Shown: positions 1-13,648, counted from the stretch's first letter. The stretch is 64,000 bases of DNA from Echinococcus granulosus (GCF_000524195.1 NW_020170424.1:281332-345331), one strand, 5' to 3'. Notes: generated from the sequence alone by a model not told the origin. Translations and numbers: made by a program.

Positions 1-453
1 GAGGGAGTAATGACAGGCTTAAGGACCTGAAACGGTTAAGTCTGAGACAATTTTTTAGTAAATCAAGGAGACCAGTCGATTTCAGTAGGCAATTAAGTAG
101 TATTTAAGGTACTTGTAAAAAACCCACCTGACGACTTGACATTCAACGTGGATGCATCAGAGGCCATCGCTTGCATCTTTGTAGATGGTTTTATGCCTAA
201 AATGGATGAATTGACCTTGATTAGGTCATCACAAGCTTAAATGCAAGTTTTTAGGAGAAATGAGGAAGAACGGTGCGAAAACCTCACTAGCTGATTTCTT
301 AAAATAGGGGTAGGATGAATGAATCTTCCCCTTTCCAAGGTTACCTTAAACTAGGGAAAGTTTTGCCTCGGATCTAGGCTTACTTAGTGGATCAAATAAT
401 GCCCTAAAATGGGTTTTGGTCCCACAAATATGGGACCAGTGAACAACTCTCAC

Positions 454-3160
454 CATAGATAGCACGAAAGGTTTGCTCAAAGGCCTCATTCTTCTCCACA
501 CACATGTGACTGGCACATTTTGGCGGTTTTTGTGGACTGCTTTGACAGCGATACCTCTTGGCATCGTCTTTGGTTGCGTTGACAATCATTATCTGACTCA
601 ACGTCTCGTGGGGATAGTGGACACTGATTCGAGGATCCGGGGAGAAGATGTGGGTGCCGACGGCTAGGGGATAGATGAGGTCAGTGCGTTCCCATATTAC
701 CTGCACATACAAATGACCCAAATTGCAACCTTTAAAACGTCAATTTGGCTTTTCAAAAACAACTTTTGGCTTTTTTTAAAGGAAAAAACAGGGGTAACAT
801 CATTTGCATTTTATCTGCGAAATCGCTCCCGCTTGAGCATTCTGGCCACCAAGTTGGTGCAGCAGGAACACGCAATGCTGCACAAATGGTGAGCGAAAAA
901 GGGTGAAAAAATTCTAAGCAAGAAAAAAAAGCCAATTTTCTGCAACAAATGCGCTAGACAATTAAAAAGGTGAGACCAAACAGCCATGTTAGAAAACAAA
1001 AGCAGTCAGCCAAGGGATGTAAAGAGATTTCATTTATCACAGTGACTTGGCGTTTAGCCGAAGTGCTCCACCGAAAGGTGACCAGCAAAAAGTGCGTGCG
1101 GGCTATAGTTTGCTTCGTGCATCACTAAGTTTTAACGGTCAGAAACTGAGTGAAATTTGTGGCGGTCCGCCTTCTCCTCCCCGATCTAGGTCCGTGGATG
1201 GAAGGGTAAAGTGGTTGCTGGGACAAGAATTATGTGCCATTAAAAATGTGCCTGTACTGGTTTGATAATTAGGTTTGCCCCTGTGACTTACAGGTCTGTG
1301 GGTTTTGGGGTAGGTACAGTTGATTTTCAAAGGAGCCTCATTGTCAAAGTAGACTTTTGTGACACCCTTGTCATCGCGATAATCGGGATGATTGTTGGGA
1401 GGGTCTGAAAAGTCATACAATAATTTCTGTCGAATGTTTTTAATTCTTTTCGCTTATAGCCTATTAATAAATATTTTAATGAACAATAGTATGGGTAACT
1501 TTTTCAAGATATAACTTAACTCTAGTTACTAATTCTAGAACCTACTTGTCAACAGAAATCACATTTTCTGAGATTGGGTGCCAAGGAGTGGGTTTTAAAT
1601 AAAAACAATAAGCTTTGGGTTTAAAAATTAAATAAAAAATTGTCGAAAAAGAAAATATTTACACTTTTTAAAGGAAAACTAAATGCTACTGTTGAAGTAA
1701 GTAGCATGTATATTGTTAAGTTCAGAAAGGGTATGGTGGGAAGCATGGAGCAGCCATGTGGAGCAAATTTTTAAACTCATAGTGTTTTTTATCATCAGTT
1801 AAGCAGATGGCCACGAAAATGTCTAAATGGGACATAGATCAGTAAAAATATCCTAGATCTTGCGCATTACCTGCTTGCTTAGGCAACCGACTTCGGTAGG
1901 AGCCAAGTAGGTGAAATACTTTTGAAAGTCTTTACATCAAATTCCCTCTGCTATATTTAAGTGTAAAAATTTTTTATTTCGCAGAAAAATGGCAGGTTAG
2001 GCCTTTTTTTAATTACTAAGACGCATATCAGGCCACCGTTCTTCAATGGAAGAGTTTATGCCACTGGCGCGGGTTAGGGGTGAATTTACCTGGAAGACTC
2101 AAAAATTTTTTTTTGGACTTCACTCCCTGAAATGTCTCAGCCAGGCCGTTTACAGCTGCTTTAAAGAGCATCCGTGGCGAGGACACTAAATAACCTTCCA
2201 CGTGTGCCCGCAGCGAAGACACTGGGTGATAGATGGCAACGATCCACCAGAAAATGACCCACTCCACCGAATTTTAATGGTTTACTGAAAGCCACAAAGA
2301 AGCGCTACCTTTTTTAGCGCTTTTGTTTTCAAGACTCTCCCTGATTACAAATAATGTCCCCAACAAATTAACTTATGACCTTTTATTTTGCCGTCATCTC
2401 TTGTTTTCGTCTCCAAATATACCCACAAAATAATTGTCCAATTTTGAGGCACAATCTTTTACCGTGAAGAAGTATGCTTTTTTACCTTTACAAGATAAAG
2501 TAATATCTAGAGGTGGTTGCTTTTATAGATTTTGTACTGCAGAATTGTGGAAAATTCTGCGGTACCTCCCATAAACAACCGAATTGTCTCATTGTGGTTT
2601 GTCTTCACTCCACCGCGCCTTCATTTATGGTTCCTCACTCTAAAGCATTCCTCTGAAGTGAAAGTGAGATGCCTTATTTAGCCTCTGGTACTGTTTTGAT
2701 TTGCGTCATTGGGAACAATCCCGCCTCCAGGTAGTGCGCATTCGGCGAGAGTGAGGGAGAGGGAGAGGAACCGAGAACCACTGCACATGATTTATATTTT
2801 CTTATTTGAAAAGTAAAATCTTATTAGCTTAAAAGAAAGTTAGTGAAAAAAAGAGAATTATTCAACTATAGTGCATTTAAGTGATTGGAAGATTTGAATA
2901 ACTCCATTTACTTTCACATTTGGATTTTAAATGGATAAGGATGTGAGTGTGTGTGTCAAAATGTGGAAATTAAGGTAAAAAAATGAACCGAACGGTTGCT
3001 CACCTACAACCTGCGTGTTTACCGATTTCTGAGAAGTGCTTTGATGCATCGCAAGCTCTCTCTCCAGTGGCGGTGGTGGTGACGATGGTGTGGTGCAATG
3101 GCAGACACTTAGAGAACCCAAAATCAGTGCCATTATACAACTAATCCACGGGGTCATCAT
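454..3160 (-). CDS. Immunoglobulin-domain secreted or membrane protein, 5' part
   Basis: Four exons join in phase: 3160-3004, 2185-2090, 1404-1292 and 700-454, giving 204 codons that continue past the left edge. Exon 1 starts at a true ATG and encodes a hydrophobic signal peptide (MMTPWISCIMALILGSLSVC). The last two exons form one Ig V-like domain: first cysteine near residue 114 (LKINCTYP), tryptophan in VIWER, then the Ig hallmark DDAKRYRC with the second cysteine near residue 174. Intron ends are good (AG/GTAAGT after THRP, AG/GTGAGA after RAIY). The 96-base second exon has the weakest acceptor; skipping it also keeps phase. In animals such one- or two-Ig proteins are usually cell-surface adhesion or recognition molecules. 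Which subfamily this is cannot be told from one domain, and the C-terminus (anchor or not) lies outside the window. Confidence 0.72.
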
Positions 3161-3779
3161 GTGTACGCTCTCATGAGTCAAACCTGGCCTTTGGCATAAT
3201 CCCAGCGCGGGCGAGGTGTGATAGCATTGTCGGTAAGGCCTCAAGTCGAGTGGCGCTGCCTGCCTACCCATTGGTCAATGTGCACGTCGAGCCAATGGGA
3301 GTGCAGCGGTGCGTCCTATGCTGTGCTTCCCACTGGCAAAAAGTGAAAGCAACAAAAAAAGGACGCATGCAATAGAAAATATACCAAAATTTTTGCAAAT
3401 AAAGAGGAAGGTAACATCCATGTTTCAAAGTCCAAAATAATTTTCAAATCTTGCATAGTCAAGAATTGGCCAAAGTTTATATCAAATGATGCTATCTTGC
3501 AAAAAAAGAAGAAAATTGTCTTTTTTATTAGTAATACAAGTCTTAAATAATCATGCGTCTAAAAAAGCATTTTTAGCACTATTTACAAAGGTATCTTTTG
3601 GAGCCACAATTAACCAATGAGGGAATGTGGATAGACATAGTGAAATCGAGAGATGAGAAGGGTTTATTCCATCAACCCAACAAATTTATGGATTTATGCT
3701 AAGTGTGAATTTTATTAATGCACCACGCGTCTTTCCTGAATTCGAATAAGTCGCGATCCTGGAGTAGAAATTGCATTGC

Positions 3780-3895
3780 AGGCGTACAGTAGGGCTGGAA
3801 GCTCTACTGCCGTGGTCCAGAGGCCATGCCGACCAAAAAGGGTGCAGTCACGGCGTCTTCAATCCCTATGTAACCAAAACGAAGGGCTAAACAAA
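3780..3895. repeat. Dispersed repeat copy
   Basis: Shares GAGGCCATGCCG and the ccaaaacgaagggctaaaca block with 54340-54430, in the same order and at similar spacing. Non-coding. Confidence 0.35.
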
Positions 3896-4817
3896 TAATG
3901 AATTAAAGGGGATATAATTACTGCCTCTTTTTAGTGTATTAAGTCAACTTTCTTTCTTCTCTATGATTCGTAGAAACTGGCTAGAAGAAGTCATCTTACA
4001 TGATGTAATAAGGGGGATTTTGCGTTACCCGAAGCCTTATGGGAATGGGTGCTCCTCTCCTCGGCCTTGGGAATCGGCAGCAAATACTCGACCGTGAGGC
4101 GCTGAAAATTGACCGCAAGGGAGCTAAAGGATGTAATCAAGCAAACACATTATTCTAAAATGGCTATTTTTGACTAACTTTAAAAGGTTTTTTAGGCCAT
4201 AATTAGGAATAGTTCCTTAGATATTTCTCAAAAATGAAAAAAAACTGGTCCTACAAAACCGATTATTTATGTATGTTTGTCGATTAAAAACGGTGTCTAT
4301 ATTTCAAAAAGCGAGGACAGTATTTTATTTTGCCTCAAATTCTCAGAAAAGTAAAAGCAAAAAGTGCAATCTGCTAGTTCTGCACACAAGGACATTCAGA
4401 GAGAATACTAGATTTGCAGCAACTATTATTTATCTTTAATATTTATAATTATAACTAGTCCTAATGTTTTTTTTGTAAAATCACCCAATTATCTTCCTTA
4501 TCCTTTTCTAAAATTTCAGCACCACTTTTGTTAAACTAGATGACCTTTGGGTAATTGTCGGCGGCCAATCCAACCTCCGGTTTTATGGAGGGGTTTGCAT
4601 GTGAAATGATGAGAGAGCTTTGGAAATGAGCTCCTCAAATCAGCATAGTGAGATTTACCTTCTTTTATAACCCAATAAGTGAAGACTGGAGAACTTTGCT
4701 TGAAATTTTCCCTCTAGTTATTCCTGAGGATGTATTAATTCATACTAGAAGAGAAAGGGACTTATTCCAGCTTGAGGATTAAATAATAAAGGATTATGTT
4801 AAGGCGGCAGTATTTGA

Positions 4818-5208
4818 CTACTCAGTGTTTTTGGTCTTGACTTCAGCTGTCCCCATAGCCATATTTCTGCTTCGGACCGTGGAAGAAATTACATCCATTT
4901 CACCGCTGTCAGAAGTCTTGGGTATCGCTTTCTTCAAAACCAAATTATCTTAGCAAAGAATTAATTTAAAAGGTAGCACTCAAATCCGTATCACCTTCTA
5001 CAACGTGCACATCTCTCACTCTAGTGGCTTTCAGTAGTGAGACTTGGCTACAAGCAATAGCATACACAGTTGTCATAGTTTCAGACATATGCCTTATCCT
5101 GTAGTCAACAACTGTACTAGGAATGTCCACAAAGTCACCACTGGTTTATTGAAGTTATTCCTGCTCCCCAGGTTCGGACGCACTCACCGGATGTACTTGC
5201 TGTGGAAC
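4818..5208 (-). CDS. Unrecognised gene, 3'-terminal exons
   Basis: Three short open stretches with matching phases: 5208-5188 (21 bases), 5140-5020 (121 bases) and 4931-4818 (114 bases, ending in TAG). The joined product reads FHSKYIRGDFVDIPSTVVDY onward and ends in a polar Ser/Thr/Lys tail (VRSRNMAMGTAEVKTKNTE). Splice sites are AG..GTGAGT for the microexon and AG..GTGAGA for the middle exon. No domain is recognised. The 5' part should lie between 5209 and 6920 but I could not place it. It sits between the Ig gene and the next minus-strand gene. Each piece is short, so chance is not excluded. The terminal exon is the most protein-like part. Confidence 0.35.
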
Positions 5209-6920
5209 CTATAAGGCTAGTAACTTTTATCACTGCCATCTTTCATGGGAGAATAAATAGGTGTACAAAAACTGTGATGTAGTTTTGCGGCATCACGAAC
5301 GCAACAGAAGCCTAGAAAGGTAGAGAGACATCACACTGTTTGACAACAAAATGATACCTAAGAAACCTAATTAATCACTGTAATTAGACTTGGCAACTCA
5401 TTGAATTATCAAATAATTACAAATCTTTTTAAATTATAAAAGGTTAAATTACTTTAAAATCTTCCTACAGAAGCAAACAATCTCAACAGGAGTTCAAATT
5501 GTCCCAAAATCTGTAACAAACAAACGAAGAAGACTTCTACAGACCGTAGAGCATTTTTCCACCGGGCCAAGACATTTATTCCAAGGCCAGGAATAAGAAG
5601 AGGCAGAGGTTGTCAAAAGGAATTTGGTAAAAGCAAAGATTCTTCTGAAAAAGCCATTAGGAACTTATGTAAGACGCCTAACTGGCGGGTTAAGCGTAAA
5701 ACACATCGCTTTTTAGTTTTTTTTTGTCTACTTTTTTTCTCTTACTCTATGATATTCTCTTAAGACAAAAAACTCCTAGGTACAATTGTTGCTGTTCAGC
5801 TAAGTGGTTGGGCAGTTCCAATAAGTACTTGTTGCTTTGTTTTGTAGATAGATACTGCTTACTTATGCTACTTGTACTTGCTCAGTACTTAAATGAGTAG
5901 GTAAGGCATCTAGTAGCTAAGCAGTATTTAAATTCCACAAAAAATCTTTCTGATATAGTTGCAGATAATAAGACAGCTTTTGCTTGCCTAATGAATGCGT
6001 TTTGCTAACGCCTTTACTCCGGTGGTTTTATAGAATTGACTGTGTGGACTCTCCAGTCTCTGAAGACCCTCGGTTGTGTATGCGCCTTTGTTAATAGCCA
6101 AGAAATGCTTAAGTGCCCTTTTCCCAAAGTTTGCCTCTTCTTTTAAATCTTAAAACGCCTTTATAAAGTAAAATTCTGTCATCAAATTTATGGTCCCAGC
6201 ATTCCATGCCTTTACTCAAAGAAATCTTAAAACACTTAAGATCTATGTTCTCGTTAAAAGGAATGTGTTTTGAATTGTAGCCAGTACTCCAGGCTTAACA
6301 ATAAAGTGGCTCAACTGCAATGCTTAGATTGTTTGTTTAAAACTCCGCCATTGTACTTCCGGCGGGTGCGGTGGTCTTCAGACCGTGTCAGTAGCCTCCC
6401 AGACCTTCTGTGCGACGGTACTACATTTTTGTCCTTGTAGTATGATTTCTCTTGCCTTTAGGGAAGTCTCGAGGCTCTGCATCGGTGCCAGCGGAAAGCG
6501 GATCTGATAATAAGCGACACCTGCTTAGTGCGGCCTTACAATAACCTTAGCAGACGCCCACCTTCGGCAACTGCTGCAATCCTGTAATTTGAAGGAATGG
6601 CATCACCAGCTGTAGAGACGCTAGTCGTGAATCAGCTCAAAAAGTTTGCTACGGAGCTGTCTACGATATCTGTGTAAAGATGTCAATTAAGTGAACACTC
6701 AAGACCTCCTTAACCTACCTACTAGCTGGATGGAATCCAGATGGATATGGTTGGGTAGCAATGAATTGAAAAATTGGCAAGGTGGAATATACACGAAACC
6801 CTACCCCATGGAACTGAGCAAAATCCCATCCTTTACCAAACGACTCTGCTTTGGGTTCAGTGATGTCAGTGATAGACACGCCTGGTGGACAGTACATTCT
6901 TCTCTCTCGAAATCCACTCC
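5209..6920. other. No gene supported; contains part of a dispersed repeat
   Basis: AT-rich sequence with short homopolymer runs and no convincing exon. Missing 5' exons of the gene ending at 4818 are expected here. About 6350-6510 matches a dispersed repeat listed separately. Confidence 0.4.
6350..6510. repeat. Dispersed repeat copy
   Basis: Shares an ordered set of short blocks with 23735-23875 and, more weakly, 54150-54245 and 34890-34920: a cttcc/ggt block, then GTCAGTAGCCTC or close variants, CTTCTG, then GAAGTC..GGCTCTGC and GCGGAAAG. The spacing is similar, suggesting one ancestral mobile repeat. No coding capacity or terminal repeat was seen. Confidence 0.4.
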
Positions 6921-9900
6921 CTAAACAGTAGAATTTGCAAAATAGATCGGTGACGTTGAGGTCAAGTACGCCTTTGATGAACGGGAATCCGATGAGTGGC
7001 GCGGTTGGCTCGTGGATGTTTTTCCTCCTCCACTGATTACATTGTGATGATTGACGCGAGAGTTTAATCAATGGGAACTCAGGGGACTACCCTCGAAAAG
7101 AGAGGGAAACTATGCATTATCTCGATCATTTGTCTACCTCTTCGTTTTGGTGGCTAGGATGCTGGAATCTCCGCCTTCGTATTTCTGATGGGCGGCATGG
7201 CCTTCATGTCACGCCAGCACTCCACCAGACATTCTTTATGACGGCAATCCATATTCTGGCTGAGTATTGTAACTTCCCTCATCTTCGGAAACGAGGCAGA
7301 GTGCTACATCATTTTCGTCATTTGTCTCACAAAAACGTCATTTATACTAATTTTTGATGGCTAGGCGACTAGTGGTGCATTACCCCCTTCAGACCCCTTA
7401 GTGTCCCTACGCCCAAGGCTGAGCCACCCAGTCCTCAAGCCAACGCCTAAACGTGGATTTTTACGTGAACAAGATGTCCTAAACACCACCAGATTCATTT
7501 GTTATTGTCGTGAGAATTGTACATTAAAAGTGAAGGAAAAACAATTAAATTTCCATTCATACATACAAGTAGCATCTAGATAAACATCTAATAGGCTTAG
7601 GCAAGGCCACGGTTTTATGAGGTTCACGAACTATAATTGTTGTGTCCCCTATTTTACCTATTCGAAAATTAACTTTTTGTTTTAATGAACAAATTTGTTA
7701 TTTTCCAAAGAGAAAATTTACTTGTCCGCACACTCCTGTTTCGTCTAACAACCTGCTACAATTGGAGGGATTATACCAACTACATTCCAAAGGAAATAGT
7801 CGGAATTTTCATGAATTTTACGACTTAAAGTGAATTTATTATTAACTCGATGCTCTCCTCATAGTGGCTAGAAACAAATTTTTTCAAAGGATATTTTGAT
7901 AATGTAGTTTGTTTGTTTAATTAAGTTATTAATAATGAGAGGTAAAGCCGACTTCCCTTTCAGCTGCTTAAAGCTTTGCCCTAGTAAATATGAATAAAGC
8001 TCCACCTGGAGGTTGTACCCCAACAAAAAAGGGGCTCTGAGGTGGGCAAAAGTACCCACCTTTTTCCCCTCATAAGCATTATATAACGAGTTTGATAGTG
8101 GAATTGTGACTTTTGGCTTGGCGGAAGGGCCACCGACTTGACACTCACGGTAGACGGTAGTACCACCGGAGCAGATTGCGTCTGGGTTGTTGAGGTTGAC
8201 ATTCCATGTATTTGACATCTCGTGGCTCCCTCTTTATCACTCCTTCGCACTGTTTTTGCAACGACAAAGAGGAAAACATTGGCGTTTAATCAAGTGGATA
8301 CCTCACTGTTTTAGCTTGTGTATTATTCGGTGATTCACGGCAAGATTTCATATCTATTTGGGTATAAGCAAGTGATTCTTTAAAATATTTGCTGGAATAG
8401 GTAAATTACTTAATTTGCTACCTTTTCTGTAGAAATAAATGATTACCTTGGGTCCTAGCGGCGAAGGAAGGCAAATGTTGTGGAGAAGATTGTAGGCCTG
8501 TTTTCCAATTAAATGCGTATAATTTCGGGATGCTGGAAGAGTTCTGGGGATTGGCAGACTCCTGAAGCCCTGCTTCAATGACTTGCTTGGTCACCCTTTC
8601 CCTTTTGATTAATTCTATAATTCACCATCTGGGTTTGTAAAAGTCAAAGTCATTTCTAGGGGATAATTTTACCAACGAATTTCATTTAAATATTTGGCTT
8701 TCACTATAAAAATATTAACCATTTGTGCAAAGGAATGAATTTGTAAGCGAACACCTTATTTACTTTGCTTCAAACCATTTGATTTGCCTTGAGTTGCCCC
8801 CCAAATGTGTGAGGCCATAGGCGGGAAGGAGAGGGAGGCCTGGCCACCGATGGGAATGTCGGCTCTGTGCGGCCTGAAGCGCCTGTAAACTTGGCCAGGA
8901 GTTGAGGAAATTGAAACTAGCTAACGCAAGCTGTCGTCCGCATCAATGTTAGGGGTCCCTTCTCTGCTCCTACCGCAAGTCTATTCCGCACACCAATCCC
9001 CTTTAACAACAGCTATTGCCTTAAAATAGGAAATCTGCAAAGGGGCATAGGTGCCTCCTCACACCGTTTCATGAATTAGCCTGTTAATCAGCACATAGGG
9101 TGGACTTATTTGAAGCCCGTTTCAACCTAGTGAGACCTCCTATGTCTCCACTAGTGGCGATAGAACACCGTCTCTCCAGCCCGTCTTCTGCGAGTTTCCA
9201 TAGACTCGGTCATCTGCACTATCTCTCCTCGCTCTTAGGCGCGTTTGTGGTAATCAAGCAGCTAACCTGCCAACGAATTCGTACTTATTTTTTCCCTCTA
9301 CAAAATGTGCCTGCCGTTGCCATCAAACACCTTGTGGTGTTAGAAGGAACCGCATGTCGTCTTTGAAGCCGAAATCGGGCATTACTAATGCTGGCTAAAG
9401 GTTGGATACTAGCCCACATTCCCGTAGAAGAGTGATATTGAATACTACTGAACCAATTAGATTATACAGGCACCAAGATTTTACTATCCTTCCTCTATTG
9501 AACGATGAAGGCGCACTTTGCTTAGCACATCTCTCATATGCTCGTGTAATAGCATTGCAAATGATTTAAAGCTTGTGGAATGCAAAAAGAGAGGAGGTTT
9601 TTGATCACCACTGTTCTATCCAAGGGAAAAAAGACCACATTTTGAGCTTGCTACCCCACCAATGCACGCGATGCCAACTCGCAGTAATATAAAAATACGT
9701 AGTCTATACAAATCGGTTCGATTGCAACAAGTTGTGGTTCAATTTCAAAGTATGTAGTTAACAGCTATTAGATGGTGCTTTTACTGATTACTTATGCAAT
9801 GTGGAAGCACGCACTTGACAGCTCACAACTCCTAGGACATCCTAGAAAGAGCAGAGTGGTTGCAAGAGGACATCTTTTGATTAATAGGTGTAATAAAAGT

Positions 9901-10973
9901 ATACGGGGGATCGGAGTTATGTAGGTTCGACGTTCGTTGCCTCCTCAGGGGTCACTAACGTCCTCTGAGCCACGCTTCTTACCTAATGGTTGCGGTTATT
10001 TTGCACTAATTTCGTGGCGATGTGGACGTCACCGGTTTCAAGGGCGGAGACTAAAGCTTATTCATTCAATATTTTGTAAATTTTCTTCGTATCACAAAAT
10101 CTTAGAGTCTCTTCCTTTAGTCAGTCTGCCTTAATTCAAGATTGGTCATTGAGTGTTCCGTATCAAAAACGCAAGAAGTTTACAAGCTTGATATATTCGG
10201 AGGATTACAGATAAGGTGTCTGCATAAAAAAATGCCTTGTGGATTGAATTGTAGTGCATGTTCGTTTTGCTTCACCTTTCTAGATTATCAGCGGTCGAGA
10301 CTACTGAACAGTGGTCTTCCTCTCAAGAGGAAACAAACCTCCACAGCCAATGGGATCCGTAGCCTATGATGCAAGTCTCTGTTGTGGCAGTGCATCATAG
10401 TTCCACAATTCCGTTCCACCGATGAAAGGGCTTGAAAATGAAGATCCAAGAGAAGTGAATTAGAAATTTCTTACCATTAATGCTGACAATTGATGTGGCC
10501 ATCGACAAGCCAGTGCCAAAATCAACGAATGCACGAGACATGGAAAAGGTGTCGAAAAATAAACGTCTGCAGTCTTTGTAATAGTCAAGTTTTTCCCCCG
10601 TTCTCTAATAACTGAGGTGTGCATGGAAAAGAGAAGCCATTCAGCGTGAAAATTAATCGCATAAATGATGCACATGGACAGATCAGCGGCCCACTGGTTC
10701 TAGAGGTAGCACAGATGGCTGACCTAGCAACCTACGCCTCGCAAACACCGAGTCTCCTCTACTATATGCTATTTCTTGGAGTGGGCCACTGAAAACAAGT
10801 CGTCAACTGCGCAAACTACTGCTTCCAATGGTGAGAGGTTTTTACGTCCTCCTACAGACCGACAACAAAGATGATGTTACAATCGGGTAGAGCGGCTGAG
10901 CGTGTATGTCAGGAAAGGCTGAAGTTGTCTCCATCTCCATCGAGGTAGGAATTTCATCACCCATAGAGTCCAT
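6921..10973 (-). CDS. Hypothetical Ser/Thr-rich protein, five exons, 214 residues
   Basis: Exons 10973-10846, 10566-10475, 8569-8447, 8249-8060 and 7032-6921 join with all phases kept (128+92+123+190+112 = 645 bases, 215 codons with TAG). The acceptor before exon 4 is strong (pyrimidine run then AAAAACAG), and only the chosen frame stays open from it. Donors after exons 2 and 4 are GTAAGA and GTGGGT. The product starts MDSMGDEIPTSMEMETTSAF, has a moderately hydrophobic middle (FVDFGTGLSMATSIVSIN), then a long tail rich in Ser, Thr, Gln and Pro. It ends YFANSTV, which resembles a class I PDZ-binding C-terminus. I recognise no family. Exons 3 to 5 are the best supported; the first exon and start are tentative. 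A second frame is also open through much of exons 3-5, which is unexplained. Confidence 0.45.
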
Positions 10974-13648
10974 AGAAATTACAACTAAGGAGGGTACCTG
11001 AGATGGTGATCAAAACGACGAAGTGGGAATGAACAGAAAAAAAGGGGGGTGGTAACAAATTTTATTAAAACACCATTCTAGATAACAGGCCATTGGATTC
11101 ACCAAACCTGAATTGTCCATAGGACTTGTACATATTTTAACATGGCCCCTACTTTAACAATGCACTATGGCCTTCACAAACCGGTTTGAGCCTGAAGGAC
11201 AAGGAGAGAAACGATGAGATTTCACAGCTTATGGAATGAAGTGAAATCAAAGGAAGAGTATCCGCTTACTTGTAAATTGCCATACAACTTAAAGCTCCCT
11301 ATTCCTGATGCGTAGGTTTTGCATAAATGAGGCCTTAATGTAATGGACGCACTGGATGTAAAAATTTTCGTTACTACCAAAACCTATTTGGAATTTTACA
11401 AATAACAAGTGAATAATTTTATGTGCCAATTTGTTTATTAAGTTTGGAGAAACTTTATTTTTGCACACTTTTAACAAACGGCAATAATTTTACCGTGATT
11501 TTTGCCAATTTCTTATTGGCACAGCCTTTTGCCTGCCAGTACCCTTGCACAGTAATATTTTACCATTCATCTGCACCATTATTGCCTTATTTTGGCATCA
11601 GAGTGGACTCGTGGTACTGTGTAGCACTGCGCCGTATTTTGTGGTGCTAGGAGTCGCATCTACCCAAGCGAAAAGCAGTCCCGACATTGCTGACCAGTTA
11701 GTCACTTGGTTGCCACAAGCGCGTGACACAAAGAGGAACAATGATGTAGGTAACTGGGTCTCTAGCGACGGCGTCCCATTTCCTATTTCTGCAAAATTAC
11801 CAATAGTGGAGAAAGATGAGCTCTGGAAGAGGCAAAATTGACCTCAAATAAACGCCTACTATATGTTGCTGGACAGAATTATTCATGAGATGGTGTGAGG
11901 ACGCTCATTATCACCATCAAACTCCCGTTGTTGTTTGGCAACTACTGGTGCGAAAAGGCATTGATGCGCAAAATAGACTTGTGGTAGGGCATGCTCTAGT
12001 TCTAAGTGTGCTCGTCCTTTCTCTCTACTCGATATTTGGGAATGGCAACCGCTTCTGTTGCATGCAGGCTTGGAGCAGGATGGCGACCTCCGTGGTGCTC
12101 TTTGCTTGCATGGCGTATTTCTTTCAGTGGTTATTTGTTCATGTAATGCTTGTGTCACTTTGATAAACCGGCCGCATGTACATTAACGCAATCTACATGA
12201 GCTTAGTACCAAAATATCAAGCTACCCTCAACTTTCATTTTTAAAACATTCCAAATAATGGCTAAAAATAGGAAGGGTGAATTTGGTCAAAATATTGTGC
12301 AATTTATGTTGGTGAGCCTGTCAGTATGCTCCCTTTTATCATACGATCTAGCTATTCTATTATAAATTACAGTAAAAAAAAGCAAATCTGAAAAAATTTA
12401 AACAATGGGTTAGCATTAGCGAGAGAATTTACAACGCATCTTGTATTTGATAGCTTTAGTGAAGTGCATTTTAGGTTCTAGCTTTGACTCTGACAAATGC
12501 TTTAAAAATATATCTGTTTATAAATCTCAAAACTTAACTGATTACTTTTGATTATTTTGGAACGAATTGCGAATCTGTTGTCTCGCAAGTTTTACTCCTA
12601 CACGGACAGTACAATTCCTCCAAGCAAGAAATGCTTCCCACCATTTGATGATAGTCCCCAAACTTTATTGTAAGGTTAAATTTACCCAAAATGATAAGCT
12701 TAGACAAAAGTCAGCAATAATTCTTTGATTTATATTTGTTAAAAAAGAGAAGCTTAGTTGTTTTTTAGGTGTTGCACACTATAACATGACTTCTTCTTTT
12801 ATCGCAAATTCGTAGGATATAAAGTCACTCCAAAAGTTTAATTTGTTATATTAACCGTGGACGAAAGCAGTAAAATTGAGGCGATGAAAGTGACATGCGC
12901 TAAATCGAGGTGTTAACTGACGTTAATTGTTTTTCTTCGTTAATGGCAACGCTCTTGTGATTCTCTCCTTCACTGACCGGAAGTATGCTCTTGTGATTAG
13001 CCTAAAAGAAAAGCGAACAAGGTGGAACTCTTAGTAGTACTAAAAGTACTTATTTTAAAATTAGGTCATTACTATTGACAGCCCAGTTTTTTAGGAAGGC
13101 AAATTAATTTGTGGCATTGGGAGAACCGATCGGTCCTATGCTTTGGAACCAATAAAAAGTTCTGACATTTGAGTGAATTAGTGTATTTTACTTAGGAAAT
13201 GCTTAAAGAAATACTAGACGGGTTGTATTAGCATTAAGAAAGCGTTTCACCCCCTTCATTAACAAGCCAGGGCACTCCAACCCATCCAAAAACGTTCAAG
13301 CCCTTTTCACAATATCCGGATCTCCAATAGCGAAACGGATTTTTTTCCTTCATTTGAAATGGAATATTTTGATTTAAGTATATTCCAATAGTTTGGGTAA
13401 ATTACCTTCTATAGCATCACGTACTATGATTTTATTTTATAAAATACTTTATGCTCTTTCAAATAGATAATACTCCACAGATCAGAACTGGGGTGTGTGC
13501 AAATAAATGACTCCCTTTGTAGCATCCCAAATTTTCCCTGACCTAGGAAGAAATTAAAGCCATGTAAAAATGAACTTGTAATACTAACGCGCGAAAGAGT
13601 TAGGAGGCTACAGATATGGCCTGAAAATCACGCAGCAGTGCGGGAACC
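10974..13648. other. Intergenic; no gene supported
   Basis: Lies between the 214-residue hypothetical gene and the 3' end of the DUR3-like gene. Stretches near 11423-11841 and 11883-12163 are open on one or both strands but show no motif or convincing splice sites. The 3' UTR of the transporter occupies the right end. Confidence 0.4.
13431..13436 (-). terminator. Poly(A) signal AATAAA of the DUR3-like gene
   Basis: AATAAA on the minus strand about 213 bases past the proposed stop codon at 13649. It is a plausible cleavage signal, though chance matches are common in AT-rich DNA. Confidence 0.4.

Noticed and set aside
2043..2267. Minus-strand frame that looks like a signal peptide (WVIFWWIVAIYH).
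   Set aside because: It starts with GTG, with an in-frame stop just upstream. A true ATG with a signal peptide lies at 3160; only the part 2090-2185 is kept as an exon.
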